Shown: positions 27,901 through 40,300 of the stretch, one piece after another
Layout: every line of letters starts with the position of its first letter
Numbering within the stretch: position 1 is the first letter of the stretch
Assembly: GCF_024868665.1 (NCBI RefSeq)
Contig: NC_079892.1
Coordinates: forward strand, 5,479,045-5,543,044
DNA length: 64,000 nt
Direction of reading: 5' to 3'
From: Triplophysa rosa
Taxonomy: Eukaryota > Chordata > Actinopteri > Cypriniformes > Nemacheilidae
Notes under the pieces: generated by a model
What the model was told of the DNA's origin: nothing
Databases searched by the model: none
Seen by the model: the letters and a program-made list of their open reading frames with translations, nothing else
Made by a program: the position numbers and the translations under genes

Positions 27901-30900
27901 TGCATATACATAGTACTGACTGTAAAGAGAAAACACTAAGTGGATCGAATGCGAACATCTCAGTCTCCCAATCAGCAATAGGGAGCATAGCGTTTGTTAT
28001 TTTGCGGGCGCGGCTAAAAAGCAGAAATGTTTCTTTGGCGTTGGGGTGTTTGTTTCTTTTTTTCTCTTCAAAATTGCCTGCCTTTTTTTACCAAAATAAT
28101 TTTATACGTCAAACCTTCGCCAAATATACTTTACAAAAAATCAATTCGTCAAAAATAAATATTTACATGCAACCTGTGATACAGTCTTTGCACCAAGTGT
28201 CATGTGTTACGAACCTGTAGCATCATTGCACTTTAACATGCATACTGTTTTAAAAACATCTGATACATGTCTGTATTAGGCATCTTACCACAAAAGCAAG
28301 AAGGCCCTCATGGTTCTACTATAAATAGCACAGTTAAAATCTGTTTACTTTGCATGAGCGAGTGTTTAATATAAGCATGTGAGATGGAGATCATGAAACA
28401 CTCACCTTGTTCTTTTTGCTCATTTTGCTCCTAAGGTAACTGAAGGTCCTGCTGACTTTGGTTCCTCCAGCTTTGCCTTCATTGTCGCTCCGTAACGGAC
28501 CCGGATCCTCCTCGGAAATACTAAAAGAGAGAAAATTAAACAACAAAGAAGGATTTTTTTAAAACAATTACAATTAGAATTGAAGACACAGGCTCTGTTC
28601 CAAGACCTAGTGTGCTATCTTGTTGTCTGCTTCCTATGTAGGCAGTATCATAGTATCCCAACTGTCATGGAAAATCATAAATTGTAGGGATGTCAAACGA
28701 TTAATCGTGATTAATCGCATCCAGAATAAATGTTTTTTTTTTTTACATAATATATGTCTGTGTTTTGTGCATATTAATTTTGTACTTATTAACACAAAAA
28801 CATAAACATACATGTATATATATTTAGATGTATTTATTTATATTTACCAATAAATGAAATTATTAATAAACGTTTATAAAAAAGAATATTGTATATTTTT
28901 CTTAGTGTTTAATAAGTCAAAATTAATATGAACACTACACAGACATATATTATGTAAACACAAACTTTTATTCCGGATGCGATTAATCGCGATTAATCGT
29001 TTGACAGCCCTAATAAATTGTTTTTTTTAGAATGCATGTAGGAAATCTGTTTTAATGCACACCTTCCAGCCAATCAGAATCGAGTATTTAAACAGACCAT
29101 GGTATAATGTTCAATATTGCATAGCCAATACTTACAATTAACTCTTCTTTTGATTTCATTTCTCATTTTTGGAACACACGTCATGTCAGAAGAATACCCA
29201 TGGTCTATTAAAATAGCTTTCTGAAGAGATCATTTGTTTTAGCATGTTAGCATGCCTTAAAGCTGAATAGCTAATGCAGGGGTCGTACCTGTATTCTAAT
29301 GATCCTGATGTGCCTGTGAAAGAGCTCAATCCTGAAAAGACAAAAGAAAATTTGGGTTTAACCAACAGTAGGCCTACAATGGAGTTATAACCGTTACAAT
29401 CTACAAAAGAACAACAAACATAAAGCTGGTTACACTCTGTACGATTTTATGGTCATTTAGGCCTGTTGCTAGTTTGACTATGACATCAACAGTCATTTGT
29501 CAAACTGCAAAATATACATTATTATAGAAGCAGTTGACAAGAGTTGACAGTCGACAAGAGCACAACATTTCCGACACTGCCTGACTTCCACGGACACCGG
29601 GATTCATCACTAAATTTTACTCTCTAAATGCGCAAAATCATAGCCAGAATCGTACAGCGTGCATCTGGAGTTTTGAGCTTGAACATATGACACAAGTTTA
29701 ATCGCGTGACAATATTCTGATGTGCTGCCCTGCAGAGAACAACGAAAGGACATATGTGAAGCAAAATGGCACATTTATAACATAATCATACAAAAAAGAC
29801 ATAAAAATATATACACTGATATTCAACCACAAAAACTTTACGTCAGGGAAAATAGTAAAAGATTACGTATAGGCCGGCTTAAAAATGTAATTACATTTCT
29901 AGTTTTTAGAATGGAAAGATTATAAAATCGCTGTTTCATGTTTTATTCCTTTTTGTCATCTTACACGCATTAGAATTTCTAAACAGACGTGTTAAAGTCT
30001 TGACAGAATAAGTTCCAAAAGACCTGAAGAAACGTTGATCTAATATCTCAATTTACTTCAGATGGTGCGCGAGGTAAATTTCAAAACACATCGTCACGTA
30101 AAATGCTTTTATGTACTTGTGTGGAACATGTCTGGGACTTAGACTTTATATAGAAGTTCAAAGCAACCAAACAAGTAATTGTGGAATAACAAATGCATAA
30201 GCAAGAAAACATGCAATACACAAACAAAGTTCATCTAAGTTATTGCTTTGAGCATTTCACAAACCAATTATCATTAACCATGTATCTCCCATTTTAATAT
30301 CCTATTATATAAATCACTGCAAATTATGCAAGTTTTTCCAATCAAGTCTTTCAACATTGTTGTCAATGTCACAACACATGGGACGTTTCATTAAGTTTCT
30401 TTGGACTGGGTTTATCAATAACTTAGTGACACAAGGGAGGGAGGGTACACAATTCACATTAAGTAGGTGTCGGGCAGGGTCCACGCCAGGCATTGTGGGA
30501 TTTCTTTTACTTACTGACTGTATCCTCATCATCACTGGATGAAGAGCCAATAGAAAAGACAGTTTTAGATTTGGGGAGCAAAGGCGAGATGCTGAAGGAG
30601 AAGGAGATTCGTCGCTTAGGTCGCGGCCGTCCATTCGCTGGCGGGTTCCGTTATGACATGGGCAAAAAAAGATCAAAGCAGGCGTTACAATAAAATAGGG
30701 TGCCAAGAAGTGCACACCTGAGTAAATGCCCACTCCCTTAAAGTGTCACTGGAGTGAAGTGGAAAAGGGAATCATGGGAGTTCCACTTCAGATGAGTTGA
30801 AAAAAGAACACCAATAATCCCAGTCGATTTAGGTTTACGAAATATTTTGCACAGCTGAGATCCCAGTGTGGCCAATCGTGTGTTAGATGTGGTGGTATGG

Positions 30901-33900
30901 GTAACAGGAAGTGAGTGATCGACATGAAACCAAAGTTTTAATCCTCGTGATACCTCAAAACAAAACCGAGGAAGAAGCAAAGAAACTAGTGGAGAAAAGT
31001 CAGTTTGAAGTCTGCAACATCACATCCGGGGGGGTTGCTTATATAATCGTTGTGCTACTCGACCCACAGCGATGATGCAGAGCTCAGAGTTTGATACTAA
31101 AACAATACTAACATAAACTCACCATCCAGGTCTTTTTGACTGATGGCCAACATGGAGACGGATTTGGTGAGAATCGGATGTAGAGGAGGTGTGACGAATC
31201 TCTGTCCAGACTGGATAGACTTCTGAAAGCAGTAAACAATTTATTAAATGATCAGCGGACACTGAACAGGTTGAGTTGATGTCACAGGTGTGCATATATG
31301 TGGCTCATCCAATCAGATCTTACCTGACCGTCCAAACTGCTGCAGTCGCCCATGTCAGACTCCTGCTCTTCTTCAGTAAGAGACACGAGCGAGCCTCTCT
31401 CCTCTCGGTCTAGTTTTGATGGACAGCTCGGTTCCTGGACAGGCTGGATTGTGCTTTTCCTTCCTTCCTTGTCAGCTGAGAGACCTTCCAGGCTGTAACT
31501 GCGCAAAAAAGAAAATCATAATGGAAAAACATAAAAGATAAATATTTTCATAGTACTAAAATCTATTTTTTGGCTTCAGTGCTTACGTACACTCAACACA
31601 AAGAATAAAATAAAAGACAAGCATAAGTCTATTAGCAAATGATGAGTTCAGATAAAATAACTTGGCCAGCTAACAGATGCATCAAACTCATGCTATATTG
31701 CCATCTCTTGAAACCCTTAAAAGCAAACTCATTCTTCTAAAATCACTGGTTCGCAATGACTGCAAAAAATTATGTTTCACAGTGGTTGCAAAGGCAGATA
31801 AGACACTTAAATGTATGAATTTCACAGCAAAATATCAAGTGTATATTTACATTTACATTTATTAAAACAGAGGCTTTTATCCAAAGCAAATCAAAAATAA
31901 GGGAATATTTAAACTTTTGCCTTTTTAACAAAAGCAAGTTTGTTAGCCTTAAATTATATACTATATTGCACTCGGTGGATGTTTATAATGTAATATCTGT
32001 GTGGTTACTCTGATATATCCCTGTTAACTTTGTCAAAGTTAGTTTTGAGAAATTTGTTTAAAGATGCTTCTTAGTTGATTATTTGTTAACTAATAACGTT
32101 AACACGCATTCAATGTGTGGCTTTTTAACAGTGGCTAAATGAACAACTAAATGGAAAATATATTTGACATTTCAATCAAGAATCTAGACTGCGACGAGTG
32201 AGTTCTCGTCAGGTTCTTCTGCGATTTCTGCTCTAACAGGAAAAGAAAACCATCAGCTCTCACCTCTCATCAGGTTCTGAGATCCAGATAAAAATGTTAG
32301 TCATTGTTTACAGCGGTTATCATCTGGTAATGTACTTAATTTAGTCCCGTTTAAGCGCATACATTACTGGCCGGTGAAGCTCTCTCGGAGACAATAAAGT
32401 CAAAGGAAGTGACTGCTGGACAAACATCTGAGACCACAAACACTCTCACAAAGTGACAGGACTAAACCATAGACAGGAAGTAGAGTAATGCACGCACACA
32501 CAATGCAGCATGCATTGCACATATAGACATTAGTCACAGTTTTTTCACAACACACGTCTGAGTTCACACAATGCAATTTACACGGCGTCATTTCACAACC
32601 ATTTCTGTGTTTTTCTGACAGTTCCTCTTTGTCCTTTTTACCTTCTGCTGTTTATTTCGTCACCCTCTGAACGCAGGACGACTGACGGACACCAGCTCAT
32701 GCTTCATGGTGAGTGGAAGAACATGGATGGATGGATAGAAAAAAGAAATAATGTTGTTAGTATAAGGGATGTACAAAAACTATGTGGTTTCAGACTGGAT
32801 TAGTTAGTGGGCTGCTTGAAAGTCTTGTTGAGTTGTTCATGCAGCTGGAATCACATCACATTTCACTTGAAAATTATTGAAATATTGACTGTTTTTTGTT
32901 TATTACTGTAAAGCTCCTTTAAATCAATCTGTATTGTATTAAAAGGAATAGCTTTAGAATTAAAATGTTATGCTTTTTTACTCACCCTCATGTCATCCAA
33001 GACGTCCATGTCTTTATGTCTTCTGTAGAAACTAATCCAAGGTTATATGGAGGAAGATCTGGAAATGTTTTCCTCAACAACCTTGGATTAGTTTCTACAG
33101 AAGACAAAGACATGGACTTCTTGGATGACTTGAGGGTGAGTAAAGAAGCATAACATTTTCATTCTAAAGCGAACTATTCCTTTAAGTCCTACAGAATATA
33201 AATAATACATATACTGTATCTGCACTGTGCGTCACCCCATTAAAACTATATTCGGGCTGGGACCGATTTACGGGAAATGTTTCAACGTAATCTTTTACTG
33301 CCTGGCATTCTGACGTTTTTACAGAGGGCTTTTCCACAGCATATGGTGCTCAGGTCACATCGTAACATTTAAAACTTTTTCCACGAGCGCTTTGACAACA
33401 GTCTGCCCTCCAGTTTTAGGGGTCCCTGAATGGAAAGAACGAAGATGGATGATGGTACCTTCTCCTATGGCCCGCGGATCTGCGCTCCACCTCACTTCGT
33501 GCCGTACTGGAAAAAAAGGATGGATGGAGATGATGAGAGGAGAGGATGAATGGAAAGACGCAATGACACTACATAAAAATGAAGAGCTGATAGGATGATT
33601 GACAGATGTGGGTGTGTCATCAATGCATCGAGGCGGGACTATGTGAAAAGTTTTTGGCATATTCGGTCTTGAGGAAAGAGTATTAGAGGTCAGCTGTGTG
33701 AGTTTATCTCTGTTTTGTGTGACCTAAATTCAGCTCTTTCTCACAGAAAAGACAGAGCAGCTGCTTACAAAACCCTCAAAGGAAGAAGCACTGGGATTCC
33801 CCTTTAAAAACACACACAAACTAAAACACACACAGTGAACGATCCTGCTAACACCAAACTCAATCCCTTAAACCCTTTTGTGATGACAGACGGCTTGATG

Positions 33901-34338
33901 AATTCCATGAAGAATTTCTAAATTTTTGAATGGTCAATTCACCCCTAAATAAGACCAAATTAATTTTTCTTTGTTGGAGATCCATACCTGCGTTGACTCA
34001 TCTCCATCTCTCCCACTGAGTTTTTCCCCGGGCCCCAACTGTGCCTGCGGAAGGGAGAGAGGGAGCGCATGGAGGTGCGTAAAATAGCCGAACGCTCTGG
34101 GACTTCGGTCAGGCGGTCCTTTCTCTCCTCCTCCTCAGTTTCCCCCGAGACGGGTGAAGCTCTGGGGGATTCGGGCAGCAAGGGGTTGGATCCAGGCGTC
34201 TCCGTGCTGGATTGAGGGATCGTGCTGGGGGTGCCTAAGCTGGAGGTGTCGTCGGTGGAGGAGGAGTAGGACATGGATACGCCACTTGTGATGGTGATGC
34301 TGTCCTCGCTCTTCGGTGCGGAGAGAGAGAGAGAGAGC

Positions 34339-34372
<34 letters not shown>

Positions 34373-37300
34373 GAAAACCTTGAGAAAGTATTAGACACGG
34401 TATGCTTTGGTTTTACAAAAAGTATGTTTTGAATAAACCTTGACAGGCTTGCTCTCCTGCTGAAATACAAATGGTAAACATGCCAAATGCTGTAAAATTA
34501 CATTTAACAACACTGTAAAAAAGTCATTTAGCCAAATGTTACTGTAATTTTTTTACAGATTTTTCAGTTCTAATTAAAAAATACATAATTTCGTTTTAAT
34601 TTTCAGATATAATGAAAAGCCGTAAGTTACATATTTGACTGTTTTTACATTTTAGTATCAAGTAAAAAGTAATTTGACAATTTGACTGTTTTATAAATAT
34701 ATTACTATAAAGTAAAAACGTAATTTGCACAAATATTGCGTTTTCTAAACAATTTTTCATCGTATAAAGTAAAACTATATATATTTGATGTTTTTAAAAT
34801 TTTCACGATATAAGTAAAAACGCTAATTATATATAGTTTTAAACACTTTCACGCTATAGATTAAAAAGCGTAATTGACATATTTTGACTGTTTTTAAACT
34901 TTTCGATTAATTAAAAACTATTTACAATTGACTGTTTTTAAACATCTTTTCATCGTATAATGTAAAAGCTTAATTTGACATATATGACTGTTTAAAATTT
35001 TCACGTAAAGAAAAAGCGAATTACAATTTGACTGTTTTTAACATTTTCACGTATAATGTTAAAAACGTAATATTTGACATAATTTGTTTTATTAAACCAT
35101 TTCACGATAATTTAAAAGCGTAATTTGACAATTTGATGTTTTTAAACATTTTCACGTTAATGTAAAAAGCGTAATTTTACATAGATTTGACTGCTTTTTA
35201 ACTTTTTCGAAGCTAAATTAAAAGCGTAATTGACAAATTGGACGTGTTAATTCTACTTTTCTCCACGTATAATGAAAAAGCGTAATTGACATTGACTTAT
35301 TTAACTTTTTCACGATAAGTGTAAAAGCGTTACTTTACAATATTTGCGTTTTAAAATTCATAAGGTAAAGCGTAATGACAATTATGAACTGTTTTAAGAT
35401 TTTCACGTATAAGTAAAAGCGTAATTGACAAATTACATTTTTAAACCTTTTCAATAACCGTTAAAAGTAATTTGACTATTTGACGTTTTTAAACATTTTC
35501 AGATATAATGTAAAATGCTTTATACAAATTGACGTATTATAATAAAAATTCACGACTATAATGTAAAAACGTAATTTTACAGATTTTATGTTATTCAGAT
35601 TTTCACTGTATAGTTATTACTTTACAGGTTTTTTTACCCTTTTTTCCACATATTTTTGAAATACAGTAAAAACATGAATAATTTTACGTGTAAAAACAGT
35701 TATTTTGCTTTATTTTTCTGGCAACCCAGTGCATTGTTGTTTTGAGGCAAATGCTGTGACACATTATGAACAAGTGACAAAAACCAGCCAATCAGAACAA
35801 TCTTGATGCAAGAGTTTGGACCAATGAGATTCAAACATAAAAAGAGCCACCCAGCCTTACGTAACACTAAACTACTTCTAACATACAAATACTGAATAAC
35901 ATTGCGAATTATTGCCACTTCCGTTGTCACGTGTAGTTTGGACAGGTGAATGTGAATTTTCTAAGCCGTACGAAGCAAATGAAACGAGCGCTGATGACAT
36001 ACTGTACCACTTTTACGTCTGTAACAGACACAAGCACACTCATATTCTTTGAGCCAGCAGGACAGACAAGCCCCATGGAATCAAAGTTCTTTCCATCCTT
36101 GTAAACCTTACATAACACACAAAATCATTTCCATTCACAGCAGCTCATTATTTTTCTCACATGCGGAGACCGCAGCCAGGCGAGGGGTGTGGTGAGCTAA
36201 CAGCTACGTTACGATGACCGTAATACTTGACTTTATGAGGCTCAGCTATGGGACAAAAAATGCTCAAGCTCAGGTTAAGAGTTCTTTAATCCAAAAAAAA
36301 TTCAGAAGTGTACGAACGACAGTCATGTGTTTCGGTAAATAAAATATGGTGAGGTCATTCGGTATTAAATAATGTTTTGTAGCTAAAAAATTAACATTAC
36401 CACCACAAATGGAATGAAGCACGTTGCAACAATTTAAGAAATAATTTTCACTCATGTCGTTCATAAGCTGTATGGCTTTCTTTTTTCTGCAGAACACAAA
36501 AGAAGATATTTTGAGAAATGTCTCTGTGGTTTTGTGTTCATACAATGAAAGTCAATGGGGGATAATGTTGTTTGGTACCAACATACCTCAAAATATCTTC
36601 TTCTGTGTCCTGCAGAAGAAAGAAACTCATACAGGTTTGGAATGACATGAGGGTGGGTAAATAAATAATGAACATTTTTGGGCACACTAGAGTATCAGAG
36701 CCTGTGATCGCTTAACGTCTTAATTGACACAAGGAATCCCTTCAGTATTCCCAGTATTAGTTTGCAAGGCGGGAGAAAACCACAAGGAAACTCTGCCTCG
36801 TGAGTCAACGCCACCCTGACTCGAGAAGAGGCGGGAAAATAGGCAGGGGAGCTCGCATGAGACGACGAGGTCATAATTGCAGCCCTAGCCCACCGCTCTG
36901 CTTGCGTCACATGATGTGATGTCAGTGAAGCGAAGCTGAGATAAACGTACAGAAAATTACCACTGAAACTGAGACGCATAGCATAACCGCTATATCTGGC
37001 AGACGGACACAATGAGGCACAGTCAAGGGATGCCTCGTAGAAACAAAATAGCAACACCCTGTCAAAAGCAAACAGAGAATTGGATGACATCGGCAAAAAC
37101 AGCACGCCCGAACACGAGCTTTCTAGACCCACCTTGTTGTTAAAAACGCTGTCCTCGCCCAAATCTTGGCTGAGGAGAGAGTCGCCATCGCTGGCAGACC
37201 CTCGCATGGTGCTCGCTGATTCTGTGTGTCGCACCCTCTCCGGTGAGGGAGTCGAAGGGGGGAATTCTGGGAAAGAGAGGAAAAGGTCAAATCAGAAATG

Positions 37301-40300
37301 AGGTCTTTGAAATATACAGATGACGACTTTCTTTTTGTTTACTGAAGTTATAATAATTCTAAACAAATTATATGTTTATTATTGTTTTGTTTGTAAGGCA
37401 GAAGGTTTAACAGACCATAATTCAATATTTTACGTTAAATGTGCACCGTGAAAGCATCATAAACTGTAAATAAAACTGACATGACTGAAGTGCAGTCATT
37501 TGAAGTGAATCAATATACAGTGAGTGAGTCTGAAGTGACTCATATGAGCTCAGTGTTGCATCTCGGCCTGTAATCCCTTCAGACAGGATGCTGATGTCAT
37601 CGAGATGATCTTATTGACCAGAGCAAGCTTTTGTATTGACAGGAAGACATCCATTTAGTCTTTTGAGTAGTTTCCCATGTGACACAACGCGGGCACTATT
37701 TAGACTGGTGTGCAGACACAAAAATAAGACAGCATCCTTTCTTTTTAAAGAAAGGAAACGTACGGAGCAGCATACAGTACAGCGACTGATCTGAACTGAA
37801 ATGTATGAATGGTTAATACAAATGTGTACATTTTTATTCAAAACAATTTAGCTGACACTTCTGCACTTTTGTAATCTTCAGTAGATTTGTAGCATTCGCA
37901 AAACTAACCTATTAATCTTGTACGTTTAAACAATCATACGTTTACTACTGCAAATCGGCAAAGATCCGTTTTTATGTACTTGTTCAATAACTGATTTTTG
38001 TTTACCAAAAGTTACACATTGCAGCTTTATCTGCAAAAAAAACATTACATTTTTGCTGTTAAAAACATTACATTTTGCTGTTAAAAACATTACTTTTTGC
38101 TGTTTTTATGCGGTCAATTATTACAATTTCAATCTAAACGTTTATTTATTTTTTGCCCTGCAATAACTTACGTTTAAGAATTAAGTATTTACCTGAACTG
38201 GTTTTGGTCTCCTGCACTCCAGCGACTCGACTCGAATCAACTGAAAAAAATGTCTCCGTCTCTCTGTGAATCTGCAATAAGAAAATAAAACGACACAAAG
38301 TTTAAGTTGAGAAAAATCTTAACTTAAACAAATAAACAAACAAACAAGAAAACACTTGAAGAACATGACAAAGCATTAGCCCAAAACCAGTTTGTGTGCA
38401 TTTTCACATTCAGGTGTCTAGATCACAAATCTTAAAATGATTTGACATATTAGCATGCCCCAGATCAGTGTTTCCCACATTCTGGATGACTCTTTAACCA
38501 AACACACCTGATTCAGATCCTCAGCTAAGTACTAGCGTGCTCAAGACCTGAAAAAGCTCCTTGTTGGATAATGGGCGAGTTTGGGAACCACTGAACTAAT
38601 TCAAGAGATTTTCTGCTCATTTATATTTCTGATTTCTTAATCCGTTTAAAGCCTATGGCAGCAGGACGCTCGGACACATCGGGTGAAAGATGATTTCCTC
38701 TCCTACCTCGAACCCAGGAAATGCATGTCTATGGTTGGAGGTAAAAAGCATTTTCCTTTGACCACAAGCTTTATTTTGTCGATGAAAAATGCCCCTTTCT
38801 TAAGCTTCCGAATGGAAACTTTAGCAAGGACAAGAGCGTGTTCGGAAAATTTCAATGCTTTGATTTGGGGCAGGAAGGTTTTCTGGGTGCATGTGTGGGG
38901 CCAGGCGAGGAATGTGACCCACTTTTAAACATCACGGCCCACTAACGTTCAACTCAGAGCAGCTGTGACCAGACCAGAGAGAACCAGGCAGACAAAGTCT
39001 TTTAATATTTTATCGTCCTTATAGTCTGTTCACACCATATACACTGCAACCCATTTCTATGAACCACAGTACAGGATTTTGTTGATTTGAAAATGGGTTC
39101 TTCTTGCGTTTGTGCATCTGTGAAAAGTAAAAAAGATAAAGAGGACAGAACGATAAAAAATGGCGGAAGCAGAACCTCATATTGCTTCCTGTGCAGCTCA
39201 TCTGCACAACCATCATCAACTCCTCTGATCTACGATTACGCCCACCCGCCGCCCGTCAAGAGCATGTGACACACGCTAAACTCCCACGCTCGGTGTGAAG
39301 CTGTTGCTTGCATGCACGTGTGTGAGACTCCTCATCACAGGCGTCCTTTGTTCGGACACTGGTGGATGGACACTGGTCTAGTGTGGCAGGCGAGAGAGGC
39401 GTGGGCTCTTTCAATAGAGCCATCAACAGCTGTGGCCTTTTAACTCCGAGACAGGCACAAGAAATTCAGTTCAAATTCAAAATTCAAGGGATCAAATAAA
39501 TAAAGGATTGGTGTCTGATATGTTTGATGATATTTGGTTGTGATTGGTTTTGACATTCCGGACTTCCTTTCAGTAATAATTCAATGATCTCGCTAATAAT
39601 GTTACTCTTTAATGCAGACGAGGCATCAAAAGGTGAGATTAAGGCCTGCAGCGTTTCAATGTCGTGTGCTTGTTGTTCATGACGGTTATGCAGTTATGGG
39701 TTTTGACAGAATCCAGGCACTGCCGTGAGACTCACACCAGCTGGGTCGTGCAATGCTTTCTGATCCCAGACCAACACATCAACCCCAATATGGCAAAGAA
39801 GCTCAAACAAAATCATACACATGCATACTGTCCTCAATCCTTCAACCTATATTGTGAATGATCGACTTTTAATTTGCTCTCCCGCTCATTCAAAGACAAA
39901 GTCTGGAGTAAATTGTTGTAATAAGTCACTTCCACAAGAGTAAACGAAGATTTAATATACATTCTCATCATTTCTTCTATTTTTAAATCAATAATGACTC
40001 AAACTTTGTTAAGATTTGCCCACACAGAGTGAGAGTGAAAATACAGAAACCCAGAGAATTTACGCGAGCCGTGCTATTCACACGAATTACGTGTCACATA
40101 CTATATTCAACAACTATATTCACACCGTATGACAATACTTGTCTCATTTGTGACTAATCCATGACAAAATTTACAAAATGTGACCCTGTCTGTGAAATCC
40201 ATGCTACATTTTGATGATCTAATTACGAGATTTTGAGCATCAAAGTAGTAATAGCCAAAAAAATGTGTGCTTTTATATAAATTATAGATATAGATTTCTA

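Larger units (their letters stand above)
31499..33458. other. akap13 intron between exons 10 and 11
   Basis: 2.0 kb with a SINE tail fragment (31845-31895) and a foldback element (32939-33185). The rest is unique-looking. Confidence 0.8.
34311..37132. other. akap13 intron between exons 8 and 9
   Basis: 2.8 kb. It holds the (GA)n tract at the splice acceptor, the 50-bp-period minisatellite and a foldback MITE (36440-36689). A unique stretch from 35700 to 36430 shows nothing recognisable. Confidence 0.85.

Noticed and set aside
30505..30514. Alternative donor ACA|GTCAGT for exon 13
   Set aside because: The stronger TCA|GTAAGT gives the phase required by exon 14; the alternative leads to a stop in exon 15.
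30314..30733. 139-codon minus-strand frame across exon 13
   Set aside because: It is in a different frame from the phase-consistent exon and runs through its splice sites.
36695..37234. Long minus-strand reading frame of about 180 codons
   Set aside because: Only its first part (37133-37234) is exon 8; the continuation past the GTGGGT donor is intron read-through.
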